Assembly (NCBI RefSeq): GCF_047549485.1
Contig: NZ_CP180191.1
Coordinates: forward strand, 806,001 to 870,000
Direction: 5' to 3'
DNA: 64,000 bases
Origin: Piscinibacterium candidicorallinum
GTDB lineage: Bacteria > Pseudomonadota > Gammaproteobacteria > Burkholderiales > Burkholderiaceae_C
Numbering within the stretch: position 1 is the stretch's first letter; every line of letters begins with the position of its first letter. The translations under genes and the position numbers were made by a program. Shown in pieces: positions 31,219 through 40,815 of the stretch. Under the pieces are notes generated by a model. That model had not been told where the DNA came from, made no database searches, and was given only the letters and a program-made list of their open reading frames with translations.

Positions 31219-31684
31219 GATGGGCGGAGGACCATTGTGGTTAGGGAAGGCGCGCAGTATCGGCCGGTCGTTGCGGCGCCGTCATTGTGGAAATTCCCCA
31301 TGCGCGCGGCAGGGTCTCGCGGCGCATGCCCGGAATCCCGGCCCAAGGATGCATCTGTTCACACCTGTGTGGCCTTGAATGGGCGGCTGCTTGCGCGAGT
31401 GGCCGTGTTGCACGAGGCAGATGGCCTGCAGGCACGGCGCGTATGCACTGTGCGACCGTGCTGAACCGCTTGCACGGTGCTGCGGCCGCGCGTCGACAGC
31501 AGAGCGGAGGTCTTTCGCTGTTGGGCTACCTCGTCCCACATGCGCATTACTACTTTTTTATCCAGTGGTTTCTTAAGAAACTACATGAGATGCGCAGTCC
31601 AAGATCTTCTTTTCAAACCCATTTTGACTGCGAAAACCTCTCGTCAGGATCGCGCTAAGTGCTTCATTTCATTGGGTTTTTCGC
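31219..31684. other. Gene-free region upstream of the dcw cluster
   Basis: About 470 bp between the start of the methyltransferase gene and the mraZ promoter. The left part is GC-rich; the right part (about 31540-31680) is A+T-rich. A perfect 14-bp palindrome GTTTCTTAAGAAAC lies at 31568-31581. A frame of 123 codons (31287-31658) has no recognisable protein character and no ribosome site, and I do not annotate it. Confidence 0.5.
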
Positions 31685-31713
31685 TTGCGGGGGTGTTTTG
31701 CTTCACGTAGAGT
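31685..31713 (+). promoter_or_regulatory. Putative sigma-70 promoter of the dcw cluster
   Basis: TTGCGG (31685-31690), a 17-bp spacer and TAGAGT (31708-31713). The spacing is ideal, the hexamers match the consensus only partly. The -10 box abuts the first MraZ-like box, so MraZ binding would block RNA polymerase, as in E. coli where MraZ represses its own operon. Confidence 0.4.
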
Positions 31714-31751
31714 GGCGAATTGTGGGAAGTAAGGGCAAAAAGTGGCGAACC
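31712..31751 (+). promoter_or_regulatory. MraZ-box array (four 10-bp repeats)
   Basis: Four units start at 31712, 31722, 31732 and 31742, exactly 10 bp apart: GTGGC, GTGGG, AGGGC and GTGGC, each followed by 5 spacer bases. MraZ of E. coli binds TGGGN repeats with 10-bp periodicity just upstream of mraZ. Position (38 bp before the mraZ start) and period fit autoregulation. Confidence 0.75.
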
Positions 31752-31788
31752 GAACCCACAACGGGCGCACTTTTGGATCTGCTCAGGG

Positions 31789-32217
31789 ATGTATCAAGGG
31801 TCGAACCTCATCACGTTGGACGCGAAGGGACGCATGGCGGTGCCGGCCCGGCATCGTGACGCCCTGATGGCGGCCTGCGAGGGTCGCCTCACACTGACCA
31901 AGCACCCCCACGGCTGCCTCATGATGTTTCCCCGCTCGACCTGGGAGATCCATCGCGAGCGCATCGCTGCCCTGCCCATGGAAGCCGCCGCCTGGAAGCG
32001 CATCTTCCTGGGTAGCGCGCAGGACGCCGAACTCGACGGCTCAGGCCGCGTGCTGGTGGCTCCGGAGCTGCGCAGCGCAGCCGGCCTCACGCGCGACATC
32101 ATGCTCATGGGCATGGGCAGCCACTTCGAGATCTGGGATGCCGCCACGCTGGCGCAGCACGAAAGTGCCGCGATCGCGCAGGGCATGCCCGACGCCGTCA
32201 AGCAGCTCTCATTCTGA
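31789..32217 (+). CDS. mraZ: Transcriptional regulator MraZ
   Basis: A 142-residue AbrB-like DNA-binding protein, the first gene of the division/cell-wall cluster. It has two SpoVT-AbrB-like repeats: MYQGSNLITLDAKGRMAVPARHR at the start and AELDGSGRVLVAPELRSAAGL in the second half. It forms a ring and represses the cluster through the boxes directly upstream. The ATG at 31789 gives the standard N-terminus (compare MFRGxxxxxLDxKGR); a longer frame from 31720 overlaps the operator. Confidence 0.95.
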   Translation: MYQGSNLITLDAKGRMAVPARHRDALMAACEGRLTLTKHPHGCLMMFPRSTWEIHRERIAALPMEAAAWKRIFLGSAQDAELDGSGRVLVAPELRSAAGLTRDIMLMGMGSHFEIWDAATLAQHESAAIAQGMPDAVKQLSF

Positions 32218-32233
32218 GCGGGCCCCGTGATTC

Positions 32234-33232
32234 ATGACCTCCGCGGCGCCTCCAAAAGAGCACCGCACGGTGCCCCCTGCAACTTTGCAAGCCCCAGCCC
32301 ACATCACGGTGCTGCTGCGCGAATCGGTCGATGCCCTGATCACCGACCCGGCCGGCACCTATGTGGACGGCACCTTTGGCCGCGGCGGCCACACGCGTCT
32401 GCTGCTGTCGCGTCTCGATCCGCAGGCACGGGTGTTTGGCTTCGACCGGGACCCGCAGGCGATCGAGTCTGCCCGCCAGCTGGCCGCCGAGGACGCGCGC
32501 TTCACGCCAATCCACGAGCCCTTCTCGAGCATGGAGCGCGAGCTGGCGGCGCGCGGCCTGGCGCAAGTGACGGGTGTGCTGCTGGATCTGGGCGTGTCGA
32601 GCCCGCAGATCGACACGCCCGAGCGGGGCTTTTCCTTTCGGTTCGATGCGCCGCTGGACATGCGCATGGATACCACCCGCGGCATGACCGCCGCAGACTG
32701 GCTGAACACGGCCGCGCAGGAAGACATCAGGGAGATCATCCATGCCTACGGTGAAGAACGGTTTGCTGCGCGAATTGCAGCGGCGATTGCTGCTCGCCGC
32801 GCGGTCCAGCCCATCACCCGCACGGGGGAACTTGCCCAGATCGTGGCAGGGGCCGTCAAGACCCGGGAGAAGGGGCAGGACCCGGCCACACGCACCTTTC
32901 AGGCTCTACGGATTTTCATCAATCGGGAGCTTGAGGAGCTCGAACAAGTTCTGATGCAGGCACAACGCATGATCCGTCCGCAGGGCCGTCTTGCCGTGAT
33001 CAGCTTCCATTCGCTGGAAGACCGGATCGTCAAGCAGTTCCTTGCGCCTCCGCGCGCAGACGCCAGCCTGCGCCACCTGCCCGTGCGCGGTGAGGTGGCC
33101 GGTGCTGCACGCTGGGCGGATCTGGCGCGGATCAAGCCGGGCGAGGCCGAGGTGAGCGCCAATCCGCGCTCGCGCTCGGCCGTGCTGCGTGTGGCCACGC
33201 GCACCGAAGCCGCTGCACCGGAGGCGCAATGA
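32234..33232 (+). CDS. rsmH: 16S rRNA (cytosine(1402)-N(4))-methyltransferase RsmH
   Basis: A 332-residue SAM-dependent methyltransferase (MraW). After a short Pro-rich start come HITVLLRESVDAL, the SAM-binding YVDGTFGRGGHTRLLL (about residue 43), LLDLGVSSPQIDTPERGFSFR, RTFQALRIFINRELEELE and ISFHSLEDRIVKQF. It lies 16 bp after mraZ and overlaps ftsL by 4 bp. Confidence 0.97.
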   Translation: MTSAAPPKEHRTVPPATLQAPAHITVLLRESVDALITDPAGTYVDGTFGRGGHTRLLLSRLDPQARVFGFDRDPQAIESARQLAAEDARFTPIHEPFSSMERELAARGLAQVTGVLLDLGVSSPQIDTPERGFSFRFDAPLDMRMDTTRGMTAADWLNTAAQEDIREIIHAYGEERFAARIAAAIAARRAVQPITRTGELAQIVAGAVKTREKGQDPATRTFQALRIFINRELEELEQVLMQAQRMIRPQGRLAVISFHSLEDRIVKQFLAPPRADASLRHLPVRGEVAGAARWADLARIKPGEAEVSANPRSRSAVLRVATRTEAAAPEAQ

Positions 33233-33537
33233 AGCCGCTGCAGCTCATCCTCGGTGCGGCCGTGCTGGCCTCGATGTTCTCCATCGTCACGAGCAGTCAT
33301 GCATCGCGCAAGCTCTTCGTGGCCATCGAGCGCGCCGACACCCAGGCCAAGCGCCTGGACACCGAGTTCCGCCAGTTGCAGGTGGAGCAGACCGCGCTGG
33401 CCAAGCCGGGCCTGATCGACAGCTCCGCGCGGCGTGATCTGCAGATGGAGCGCGTCACGCCCGCCCATACGCTGTACCTCAATGCGCAGGACGCACGCGC
33501 CGCCGCTGGCGCGAAGCCTGCAGGAGCTGCGCAATGA
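33229..33537 (+). CDS. ftsL: Cell division protein FtsL
   Basis: A 102-residue bitopic inner-membrane protein: short cytoplasmic start, one span (about residues 6-22), then a periplasmic coiled coil (KLFVAIERADTQAKRLDTEFRQLQVEQ) and a tail. FtsL joins FtsB and FtsQ to activate FtsWI septal synthesis. Identified by size, topology and its position between rsmH and ftsI, with ATGA overlaps on both sides. Confidence 0.92.
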   Translation: MKPLQLILGAAVLASMFSIVTSSHASRKLFVAIERADTQAKRLDTEFRQLQVEQTALAKPGLIDSSARRDLQMERVTPAHTLYLNAQDARAAAGAKPAGAAQ

Positions 33538-35258
33538 GCGCGCACCGCAAGACGCAGCTGTCCGAGGTGCGCAGCCGCGTGGCCATGGCAGTGCTGACGC
33601 TCGCCTTCATTGCACTGGTGGGCCGTGCGCTCTGGCTGCAGGGTCCGTTCTCGGACTTTCTGCAGGAAAAGGGCGAGCAGCGCTATGCCCGCACGCTGGA
33701 GATCCCGGCCGTGCGCGGCAAGATCATGGACCGCAACGGCGTCGTGGTGGCCTCCAGCATTCCGGCACGTACCGTCTGGGCGATTCCTGAAGACGTGGAG
33801 ATGAGCGCCGAGCAGTCGCGCAAACTCGCCGCGCTGCTGGAGATGAACGAGCACGAGCTCGGCCGCCGCCTTGCAGATGAAGACCGCAAGTTTGTCTACC
33901 TGCGCCGCCAGCTTGACCCCGCCGTGGCCGACAAGATCGCCGCGCTGAAGATCCCCGGTATCCACTTCCGCGAGGAATACCGCCGCTTCTATCCGGAGGG
34001 CGAGGCGCTCGCCCACGTGCTTGGCTTCACTGACATCGAGGACAACGGCCAGGAAGGCATCGAGCTGGCCATGAACAAGACCCTGGCTGGCCAGACCGGC
34101 AGCCGCCGCGTGATCAAGGACCGATTGGGCCGTGTGATCGAAGACGTCGAGCACGTGCGGCCCGCGCTGCCGGGGCGCGACGTCACCCTGTCCATCGACA
34201 GCAAGCTGCAGTTCCTTGCCTTTTCCGAGCTGAAGAACGCCGTCGCCGAGCATCAGGCCAAGGCTGGCGCGATCGTTGTGCTGGATGCCCATACCGGCGA
34301 GGTGCTCGCCATGGCCAACTACCCGACCTTCAACCCCAACCAGCGCCGCGGTCTGACTGGCCAGCAGCTGCGCAACCGGGCGATCACGGACACCTTCGAG
34401 CCGGGCTCGACGATGAAGCCCTTCACCATCGCGCTCGGCCTGGAGAGCGGCAAGGTCTCGCCGCTGTCCACCATCCAGACCGGCGCGGGCAAGATGGAAT
34501 TCGCCGGCCACACGATCAGCGATACCTCCGGCCACGGCACGCTCACTGTGGAAGAAGTGCTGCAGAAGTCCAGCAACATCGGCACCACCAAGATCGCCAT
34601 GCAGATTCCGGCGAGCAAGATGTGGGGCCAGTTTGCGCAGGTGGGCTTCGGTCAGGCGCCGCGCATCGGCTTTCCCGGTGCGGCAGCAGGGCGGCTTCGC
34701 CCCGCCGAGAGCTGGCGCCCCATCGAGCAGGCCACCATGAGCTATGGCTACGGCCTGTCGGTGTCCCTGATCCAGCTGGCGCGCAGCTACACCGTGTTTG
34801 CCAATGACGGCGAGCTCATGCCCCTGTCCTTCACCAAGCTGCCGCAAGCGCAGCCGGGTGCCCGGGTGCTCACCGAGCAGAACGCGAAGGCCATGCGCAA
34901 GATGCTCGAGATGGCAGCCGGTCCCGGCGGCACGGCACCCAAGAGCCAGGTGATCGGCTACCGCGTGGCGGGCAAGACCGGTACCGCGCGCAAGCAGGGC
35001 CCAGGCGGCTACATGCCCGGCAAGTACATCGGCTCGTTTGTGGGCTTTGCGCCGGCGAGCAACCCGCGCGTGATCGTCGCAGTGATGATCGACGAGCCCT
35101 CGGCCGGCAAGTTCTACGGCGGCGAGGTGGCCGCACCCGTGTTCGCCGGCGTGGTGTCTGCCGGTCTGCGCGCACTGAACGTGACGCCGGACGCGCCCTA
35201 CAAGACGCTCATCGTGCAGGACCGTGGTGTACAGGAACCGGTGGGGGAGAGCCTGTGA
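33534..35258 (+). CDS. ftsI: Peptidoglycan D,D-transpeptidase FtsI (PBP3)
   Basis: A 574-residue septal class B penicillin-binding protein. One N-terminal span (about residues 16-34), a dimerisation/pedestal domain with RGKIMDRNGVVVASS, then the transpeptidase domain: nucleophile motif STMK (Ser292), SSN (about 346-348) and KTGT (about 481). It crosslinks septal peptidoglycan together with the glycosyltransferase FtsW, whose gene lies downstream in the same cluster. Overlaps murE by 4 bp (GTGA). Confidence 0.97.
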   Translation: MSAHRKTQLSEVRSRVAMAVLTLAFIALVGRALWLQGPFSDFLQEKGEQRYARTLEIPAVRGKIMDRNGVVVASSIPARTVWAIPEDVEMSAEQSRKLAALLEMNEHELGRRLADEDRKFVYLRRQLDPAVADKIAALKIPGIHFREEYRRFYPEGEALAHVLGFTDIEDNGQEGIELAMNKTLAGQTGSRRVIKDRLGRVIEDVEHVRPALPGRDVTLSIDSKLQFLAFSELKNAVAEHQAKAGAIVVLDAHTGEVLAMANYPTFNPNQRRGLTGQQLRNRAITDTFEPGSTMKPFTIALGLESGKVSPLSTIQTGAGKMEFAGHTISDTSGHGTLTVEEVLQKSSNIGTTKIAMQIPASKMWGQFAQVGFGQAPRIGFPGAAAGRLRPAESWRPIEQATMSYGYGLSVSLIQLARSYTVFANDGELMPLSFTKLPQAQPGARVLTEQNAKAMRKMLEMAAGPGGTAPKSQVIGYRVAGKTGTARKQGPGGYMPGKYIGSFVGFAPASNPRVIVAVMIDEPSAGKFYGGEVAAPVFAGVVSAGLRALNVTPDAPYKTLIVQDRGVQEPVGESL

Positions 35259-36763
35259 GCGTCGTCTCTCAATGGCTGCTTGACCATGCGACCTCCGGCG
35301 CCGATCTCGTGTCGGACAGCCGCCGCGTGCGCAAGGGCGATGTGTTCGTCGCTTACCCGGGCCAGACCCATGACGGCCGTGCCTATATCGATCAGGCGCT
35401 TGCCGCCGGTGCGGCTGCGCTGATCGTCGAGGCCGACGGCTTCGACGCTGCTGGCCGCCACTTCGACGTACCGGTGCTGCAGGTTTCGCAGCTCAAACGC
35501 AGCGCCGGTGAGATTGCCAGCGCCTACTACGGCCACCCTACCCACAAGCTCGCCGTGATCGGTGTGACGGGCACCAGCGGCAAGACGACGACCACGCAGT
35601 GGATCGCCCACACGCTCACCCGCGCCGGGCTGAAGTGTGGGGTCATCGGCACACTCGGCGCGGGTTTTGTGGGTCGCCTGCAGGACTTCGGCCTCACCAC
35701 ACCGCAGTCGGTGGACTTGCAGCGCACCTTTGCGCAGCTCGTGCGTGAGGGTGCGCAGGCCGTGGCAATCGAAGCGTCCTCGATCGGTCTGGTGGAGCAT
35801 CGCCTCGCGGGCACGCGCTTTCACACCGCCGTGTTTACCAACCTGACGCAGGATCATCTGGACTACCACGGCACCATGGAGGCCTACGAGGCCGCCAAGC
35901 GCGTGCTCTTCACCTGGCCGGGCCTGAAGGCTGCAGTAACCAACCTGGATGATGCGGCTGGACAGCGCGTGGCCAAGCTGATCGCTTCGCAGGCCAACGT
36001 GCCGCATCTGGTGGGCTACGGCCTGCAGCGGCATGACGGCTTCGTGTGCGACATCGAGCTGTTTGTTCGCGAGCTTGCCTGGACCGCTGCCGGAGCCGAA
36101 CTCGCCATGACTGATGGCGAAACCGAGATCCCTGCGCGTCTGCCTGCATTCGGCGTGTTCAACGTCAGCAATGCGCTGGCGGTGACTGGTGCGATGCTTT
36201 CACTCGGCATCCCCCTGGCCAACGCCGCCGAGCTGCTGGCCGATGTGCCGCTGGTAGACGGCCGACTGATGTCCTTCGGCGGCTCGGGCCAACCGCTGGT
36301 GATTGTGGACTACGCCCATAAGCCGGATGCGCTGGACAAGGTGCTGCAGGCCATGCAGCCCGTGGCTCGCGCACGCGGCGGCAAGCTCGTCTGCGTGTTC
36401 GGCTGCGGCGGAGATCGGGACGCGAGCAAGCGGCCGATCATGGGCGCGATTGCCGCGCGCCTGTCCGATCGCCTGGTGATCACCAGCGACAACCCGCGTA
36501 GCGAAGATCCGCTGACCATCATGGCGCAGATCGAAGCTGGCCTGCCCGGCGGCTCGGCGGCCAGTGCAGGCATCCCGGTCATTCTCCAGTCGGATCGTGC
36601 GCAGGCGATCGCTGGAAGCATTGCGCAGGCCAACGCGCTGGACGTGATCGTCGTGGCAGGCAAGGGCCATGAGACCTACCAGGAAGTGCGCGGCGTGAAG
36701 CACCCGTTCGAGGACGCGGCGCATGTGAAGGCGGCGCTGGCCGTGCGGGGAGGCGCGCGATGA
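35255..36763 (+). CDS. murE: UDP-MurNAc-L-Ala-D-Glu:meso-diaminopimelate ligase
   Basis: A 502-residue cytosolic Mur ligase adding the third residue to the peptidoglycan stem. Motifs are SDSRRVRKGDVFVA in the UDP-binding domain, GVTGTSGKTTTTQW (ATP site, about residue 106), TNLTQDHLDYHGTM and VDYAHKPDAL. The SDNPRSEDP motif in the C-terminal domain is the signature for meso-diaminopimelate rather than lysine. The start is a GTG at 35255 within the GTGA overlap with ftsI. Confidence 0.96.
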   Translation: MSVVSQWLLDHATSGADLVSDSRRVRKGDVFVAYPGQTHDGRAYIDQALAAGAAALIVEADGFDAAGRHFDVPVLQVSQLKRSAGEIASAYYGHPTHKLAVIGVTGTSGKTTTTQWIAHTLTRAGLKCGVIGTLGAGFVGRLQDFGLTTPQSVDLQRTFAQLVREGAQAVAIEASSIGLVEHRLAGTRFHTAVFTNLTQDHLDYHGTMEAYEAAKRVLFTWPGLKAAVTNLDDAAGQRVAKLIASQANVPHLVGYGLQRHDGFVCDIELFVRELAWTAAGAELAMTDGETEIPARLPAFGVFNVSNALAVTGAMLSLGIPLANAAELLADVPLVDGRLMSFGGSGQPLVIVDYAHKPDALDKVLQAMQPVARARGGKLVCVFGCGGDRDASKRPIMGAIAARLSDRLVITSDNPRSEDPLTIMAQIEAGLPGGSAASAGIPVILQSDRAQAIAGSIAQANALDVIVVAGKGHETYQEVRGVKHPFEDAAHVKAALAVRGGAR

Positions 36764-38157
36764 GCATGCTCAGCCTGCGCCAGGCCGCGATGCTGCTGCC
36801 GTCCGATTGCCATGCCACCGTGCGCGGTGACGCGGACACGCTCTTTGCACGCGTGCACAGTGACACCCGCAGCCTGCAGGCCGGCGACCTGTTCGTGGCC
36901 CTGAAGGGTGAGCGCTTTGACGGCAACACCTTCGTCGCGCAGGCGGCTGCGGCAGGCGCAGTGGCTGCGCTTGTGCATCCCGATGCGCCGCTGCCTGAGG
37001 GCTATCCGGCGCTGATCGTTGCAGACACCAAGCAGGCCTTGGCCGCACTTGCCCATGCCTGGCGCATGCGCTTTGCCATTCCCCTGGCCGTGGTCACTGG
37101 CAGCAATGGCAAGACAACGACCAAGGAAATGATCGCCAGCATCTTCCGTGCGGCGGTGGGTGACGACGCGGTGCTGGCGACAGCAGGCAATTTCAACAAT
37201 GACATCGGCCTGCCGCTCACGCTGTTGCGCCTGCGCGCAAAGCATCGTCTGGCGGTCATCGAGCTGGGCATGAACCACCCGGGCGAGACGGCGCTGCTGG
37301 CGCGTATCGCGGCGCCCACCGTGGCTCTGGTGAACAACGCGCAGCGCGAGCATCAGGAGTTCATGGCGACCGTGGAGGCCGTCGCGCAGGAGCATGCGGA
37401 TGCGCTGCGCGCGCTTGCACCGCAGGGCACCGCGGTGTTCCCGGCGGACGACACCTACACGGACTTCTGGCGCCAGGCGGCGGGCGGGTACGAGTGCCTC
37501 ACATTCAGCACGCATCCGGAAGCCGATTCCGCTTGTCTGGCGGGCTTCTCCAGCCAAAATGGTCTGAAGATCCGCATCCAGCGCGGATCTACGGTTTCGA
37601 GTGCGGGTGTCAGCCTGAACATCGACGGCGCGCATAACCACCACAACGCGCTGGCGGCGGCGGCCGTGGCGGTGGCCTGCGGCCTGGGCGACGACGCCAT
37701 CGTGCGCGGACTGGAAAGCTTCCGGCCGGCCAAGGGCCGCATGCAGCGCGTCGGTGGCCTGCCGTTTGCGCTGATCGACGATAGCTACAACGCCAACCCT
37801 GACTCTGTGCGCGCCGCCATCCATGTGCTTGCACCGCTTGCGGGCAAGCGCCTGCTGGTGCTCGGCGACATGGGGGAAGTTGGCGACCAGGGCCCGGCAT
37901 TTCACGCAGAAGTGGGTGCGTACGCCGCTGAGCACCGTATTGATCTGCTGGTGGCGATGGGCGAAGCCTGCCGAGAGGCCGTGAGGGCCTGCGTCTCTGC
38001 GGGTGGCCGAGCCGTCCATGTGGAGTCACTGGCCGCAGCCGTGGACGCACTCATGCAGGAACAACCCGGCGCCGGTGACACGGTGCTGGTCAAGGGCTCG
38101 CGCTTCATGGCCATGGAGCGCGTGGTCGAAGAAATCAAGAAGAGGGGAGGCGCCTGA
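36760..38157 (+). CDS. murF: UDP-MurNAc-tripeptide:D-Ala-D-Ala ligase
   Basis: A 465-residue Mur ligase that adds the D-Ala-D-Ala dipeptide made by DdlB. Visible are HSDTRSLQAGDLFVALKGERFDGN, VVTGSNGKTTTKEMI (ATP site, about residue 112), the AGNFNNDIGLPLTLL motif characteristic of MurF, ELGMNHPGE and DDSYNANPDSV. Overlaps murE by 4 bp; its stop codon shares one base with the mraY start. Confidence 0.97.
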   Translation: MSMLSLRQAAMLLPSDCHATVRGDADTLFARVHSDTRSLQAGDLFVALKGERFDGNTFVAQAAAAGAVAALVHPDAPLPEGYPALIVADTKQALAALAHAWRMRFAIPLAVVTGSNGKTTTKEMIASIFRAAVGDDAVLATAGNFNNDIGLPLTLLRLRAKHRLAVIELGMNHPGETALLARIAAPTVALVNNAQREHQEFMATVEAVAQEHADALRALAPQGTAVFPADDTYTDFWRQAAGGYECLTFSTHPEADSACLAGFSSQNGLKIRIQRGSTVSSAGVSLNIDGAHNHHNALAAAAVAVACGLGDDAIVRGLESFRPAKGRMQRVGGLPFALIDDSYNANPDSVRAAIHVLAPLAGKRLLVLGDMGEVGDQGPAFHAEVGAYAAEHRIDLLVAMGEACREAVRACVSAGGRAVHVESLAAAVDALMQEQPGAGDTVLVKGSRFMAMERVVEEIKKRGGA

Positions 38158-39323
38158 TGCTGATGTGGTTGGCGCAACTCGCACCGGAAATCGGCGCGTT
38201 CAACGTGTTCAGGTACATCACTTTCCGTGCGGTCATGGCCTGCATCACGGCCATCGTCATGGGGCTGGTGCTTGGTCCCTGGGTCATCCGCAAACTGCGT
38301 GAACTCAAGGTCGGACAGGCCGTGCGAACCGACGGGCCGCAGACCCATCTGGTCAAGAGCGGCACGCCCACCATGGGCGGCGCACTGATCCTGCTGTCGA
38401 TTGCCGTGTCCACCCTGCTCTGGATGGACCTGACCAACCGCTTCGTGTGGGTCGTATTGATCGTGACTTTCGGCTTCGGCTGGATCGGCTGGGTCGACGA
38501 CTACCGCAAGGTGGTGCACAAGAACCCCAAGGGCATGAGCGCGAAGGAGAAGTACTTCTGGCAGACGCTCATTGGCCTCGCAGCGTCCATCTACCTGGCC
38601 TTTGCCGTGTCCACACCGAATGTGGAGAAGAGCTTTGACCTGCTGCTGAACTGGCTGGCGTCCGGCATGACGATGCCACTGCCCGAGCGGGCCGACCTGC
38701 TTGTGCCCTTCTTCAAGTCGGTGAGCTATCCGCTGGGTGTATTCGGCTTCATCATCCTGTCCTACTTCGTGATCGTGGGCACGAGCAATGCCGTGAACCT
38801 CACCGATGGTCTGGACGGTCTGGCCATCATGCCCACGGTGCTGGTGGGCAGCGCGCTGGGCATCTTTGCCTACGTGATCGGCCGGGTGGATTTTGCGAAG
38901 TATCTGTTCTTCCCGCACATCCCCGGGGCCGGCGAGCTGATGGTGTTCTGCGCGGCCATGGGCGGCGCGGGCCTGGCTTTCCTGTGGTTCAACGCCCATC
39001 CGGCGCAGGTCTTCATGGGCGATGTGGGTGCGCTCGCGCTCGGCGGGGCGCTGGGCACCATCGCCGTGATCACGCGCCAGGAGATCGTGCTCTTCATCAT
39101 GGGCGGCGTGTTCGTGGCCGAAACGCTCTCGGTGATGCTGCAGGTCTCCTACTTCAAATACACCAAGCGCAAGTATGGCGAGGGGCGGCGGATTCTCAAG
39201 ATGGCGCCCCTGCACCACCACTTCGAGGTCTCCGGCTGGAAAGAGACCCAGGTGGTCGTGCGCTTCTGGATCATCACCATGATGCTGGTGCTGATCGGTC
39301 TGTCCACCCTCAAGTTGCGTTGA
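38157..39323 (+). CDS. mraY: Phospho-N-acetylmuramoyl-pentapeptide transferase
   Basis: A 388-residue inner-membrane enzyme with about ten spans that transfers phospho-MurNAc-pentapeptide to undecaprenyl phosphate, forming lipid I. Motifs are HLVKSGTPTMGGALIL, GFGWIGWVDDYRKVVHKNPKGM (with the catalytic DDD-like Asp pair), NAVNLTDGLDGLA and APLHHHFEVSGWKE. Start codon ATG overlaps the murF TGA by one base. Confidence 0.97.
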   Translation: MLMWLAQLAPEIGAFNVFRYITFRAVMACITAIVMGLVLGPWVIRKLRELKVGQAVRTDGPQTHLVKSGTPTMGGALILLSIAVSTLLWMDLTNRFVWVVLIVTFGFGWIGWVDDYRKVVHKNPKGMSAKEKYFWQTLIGLAASIYLAFAVSTPNVEKSFDLLLNWLASGMTMPLPERADLLVPFFKSVSYPLGVFGFIILSYFVIVGTSNAVNLTDGLDGLAIMPTVLVGSALGIFAYVIGRVDFAKYLFFPHIPGAGELMVFCAAMGGAGLAFLWFNAHPAQVFMGDVGALALGGALGTIAVITRQEIVLFIMGGVFVAETLSVMLQVSYFKYTKRKYGEGRRILKMAPLHHHFEVSGWKETQVVVRFWIITMMLVLIGLSTLKLR

Positions 39324-39333
39324 CGTCCTTCTG

Positions 39334-40815
39334 ATGGATTTTCTGAAAGACAAGTCGGTGCTGGTGCTCGGGCTCGGTGAATCCGGGCTGGCGTGCGCGC
39401 GGTTTGCAGCTCGCCACGGCGCCCATGTCACTGTGGCCGATACGCGCGAGCGGCCACCCGGCCTGGAGCAGCTGCGTACCGAGTATCCGGCAGTGACGGT
39501 GCGTCTGGGCGCATTCGATGCCGCGTTGCTCAATGACGTGCAGATCATGGCCATGAGCCCGGGGCTGGCCCCCACGCGACCGGAAATCACGCCGCTGCTG
39601 GCGACCGCAGCCGAGCGCGGCGTCACGGTACACAGCGAGATCGATTGGTTTGCGCTGGCGCTCGCACAACTGCAGGCTGAGCGTGGCTATGCACCAAAGG
39701 TGGTAGCCATCACCGGCACCAACGGCAAGACGACAGTCACGGCACTGACAAGCCACCTCGCGCAGGCTGCCGGTCAGGACGCCGTGGCCTGCGGCAACAT
39801 CAGCCCCGCCGCGCTGGATGCGCTGCAGGCCGCACTCGATGCCGAGAGTCTGCCGCAGGTCTGGGTGCTTGAACTCTCCAGCTTCCAACTGCACTACACC
39901 AGCCTCCTGAAGGCTGATGCCGCCACCGTGCTCAACCTGTCTCAGGACCATCTGGACTGGCACGCTGACATGGCGGACTACGCCGCCGCCAAGGCGCGCA
40001 TCTTCATCGGTACGCGGGTGCGCGTGATCAATCGCGATGATCCGCTGGTGGCGCCCATGGGCTCTGGTGCTGCGCCCGAGCATGTGGTCACGTTCGGCCT
40101 TGGGGAGCCGACGCTGCCCGGCGACTTCGGCACCCAGGACGCCGGCCTGAAGTGGCTTGTGAAGGCCCAGCCGGCCGACGACACGCCACGCAAGAAAAAG
40201 GACACCTCGCCCATCGAAGTCATGCAGAACCGCATGATGCCGGCCGATGCGCTGCGCATTCGCGGTAGCCATAACCACGCCAATGCGCTGGCCGCACTGG
40301 CGCTGCTACGCGCCATCGACCTGTCGCTCGCAGGCTTGCTCAAGGGCCTGCGCGACTATGCCGGCGAGCCACATCGCTGCCAGTTCGTCGCCAGCGTTGA
40401 CGAAGTGGACTACATCGACGACAGCAAGGGCACCAACGTCGGCGCAACGCAGGCCGCCATCGCTGGACTGGCTGAAGGACGCCGCCGGATTCACCTCATT
40501 GCGGGCGGTCTGGGCAAGGGGCAGGACTTCAGTCCGCTGGCTGAACCCGTCACACGCTACGCCAAGACCGTGCTGCTGATCGGGCAGGACGCGCCGGTGA
40601 TCCGCGCAGCGCTTGCAGGCGGCTCGGCCGAGCTGGTGGACTGCGTCGACCTGCCAGCCGCGGTCAACGCAGCGGCGCGACGTGCCGTGGCCGGCGACAT
40701 CGTGCTGCTGTCTCCTGCCTGCGCAAGCTTCGACATGTTCAAGGGCTATGCGCATCGTTCCGAAATCTTCGTGCAGGCCGTAACCGCGCTGCAAGCCGAG
40801 CGGGGGCAGGCATGA
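39334..40815 (+). CDS. murD: UDP-MurNAc-L-Ala:D-Glu ligase
   Basis: A 493-residue Mur ligase adding D-glutamate. Motifs are VLVLGLGESGLACARFAARHGAHVTVADTR (UDP-binding Rossmann start), VVAITGTNGKTTVTAL (ATP site, about residue 126), LELSSFQLHYT, LNLSQDHLDWH and YIDDSKGTNVGAT. A Lys-rich, probably flexible insertion TPRKKKDTSPIEVMQNRMM lies around residues 286-306 and makes it somewhat longer than E. coli MurD. Overlaps ftsW by 4 bp. Confidence 0.97.
   Translation: MDFLKDKSVLVLGLGESGLACARFAARHGAHVTVADTRERPPGLEQLRTEYPAVTVRLGAFDAALLNDVQIMAMSPGLAPTRPEITPLLATAAERGVTVHSEIDWFALALAQLQAERGYAPKVVAITGTNGKTTVTALTSHLAQAAGQDAVACGNISPAALDALQAALDAESLPQVWVLELSSFQLHYTSLLKADAATVLNLSQDHLDWHADMADYAAAKARIFIGTRVRVINRDDPLVAPMGSGAAPEHVVTFGLGEPTLPGDFGTQDAGLKWLVKAQPADDTPRKKKDTSPIEVMQNRMMPADALRIRGSHNHANALAALALLRAIDLSLAGLLKGLRDYAGEPHRCQFVASVDEVDYIDDSKGTNVGATQAAIAGLAEGRRRIHLIAGGLGKGQDFSPLAEPVTRYAKTVLLIGQDAPVIRAALAGGSAELVDCVDLPAAVNAAARRAVAGDIVLLSPACASFDMFKGYAHRSEIFVQAVTALQAERGQA

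Noticed and set aside
31287..31658. 123-codon frame upstream of mraZ
   Set aside because: No ribosome site, no protein-like composition, and it spans a palindrome and A+T-rich regulatory DNA.
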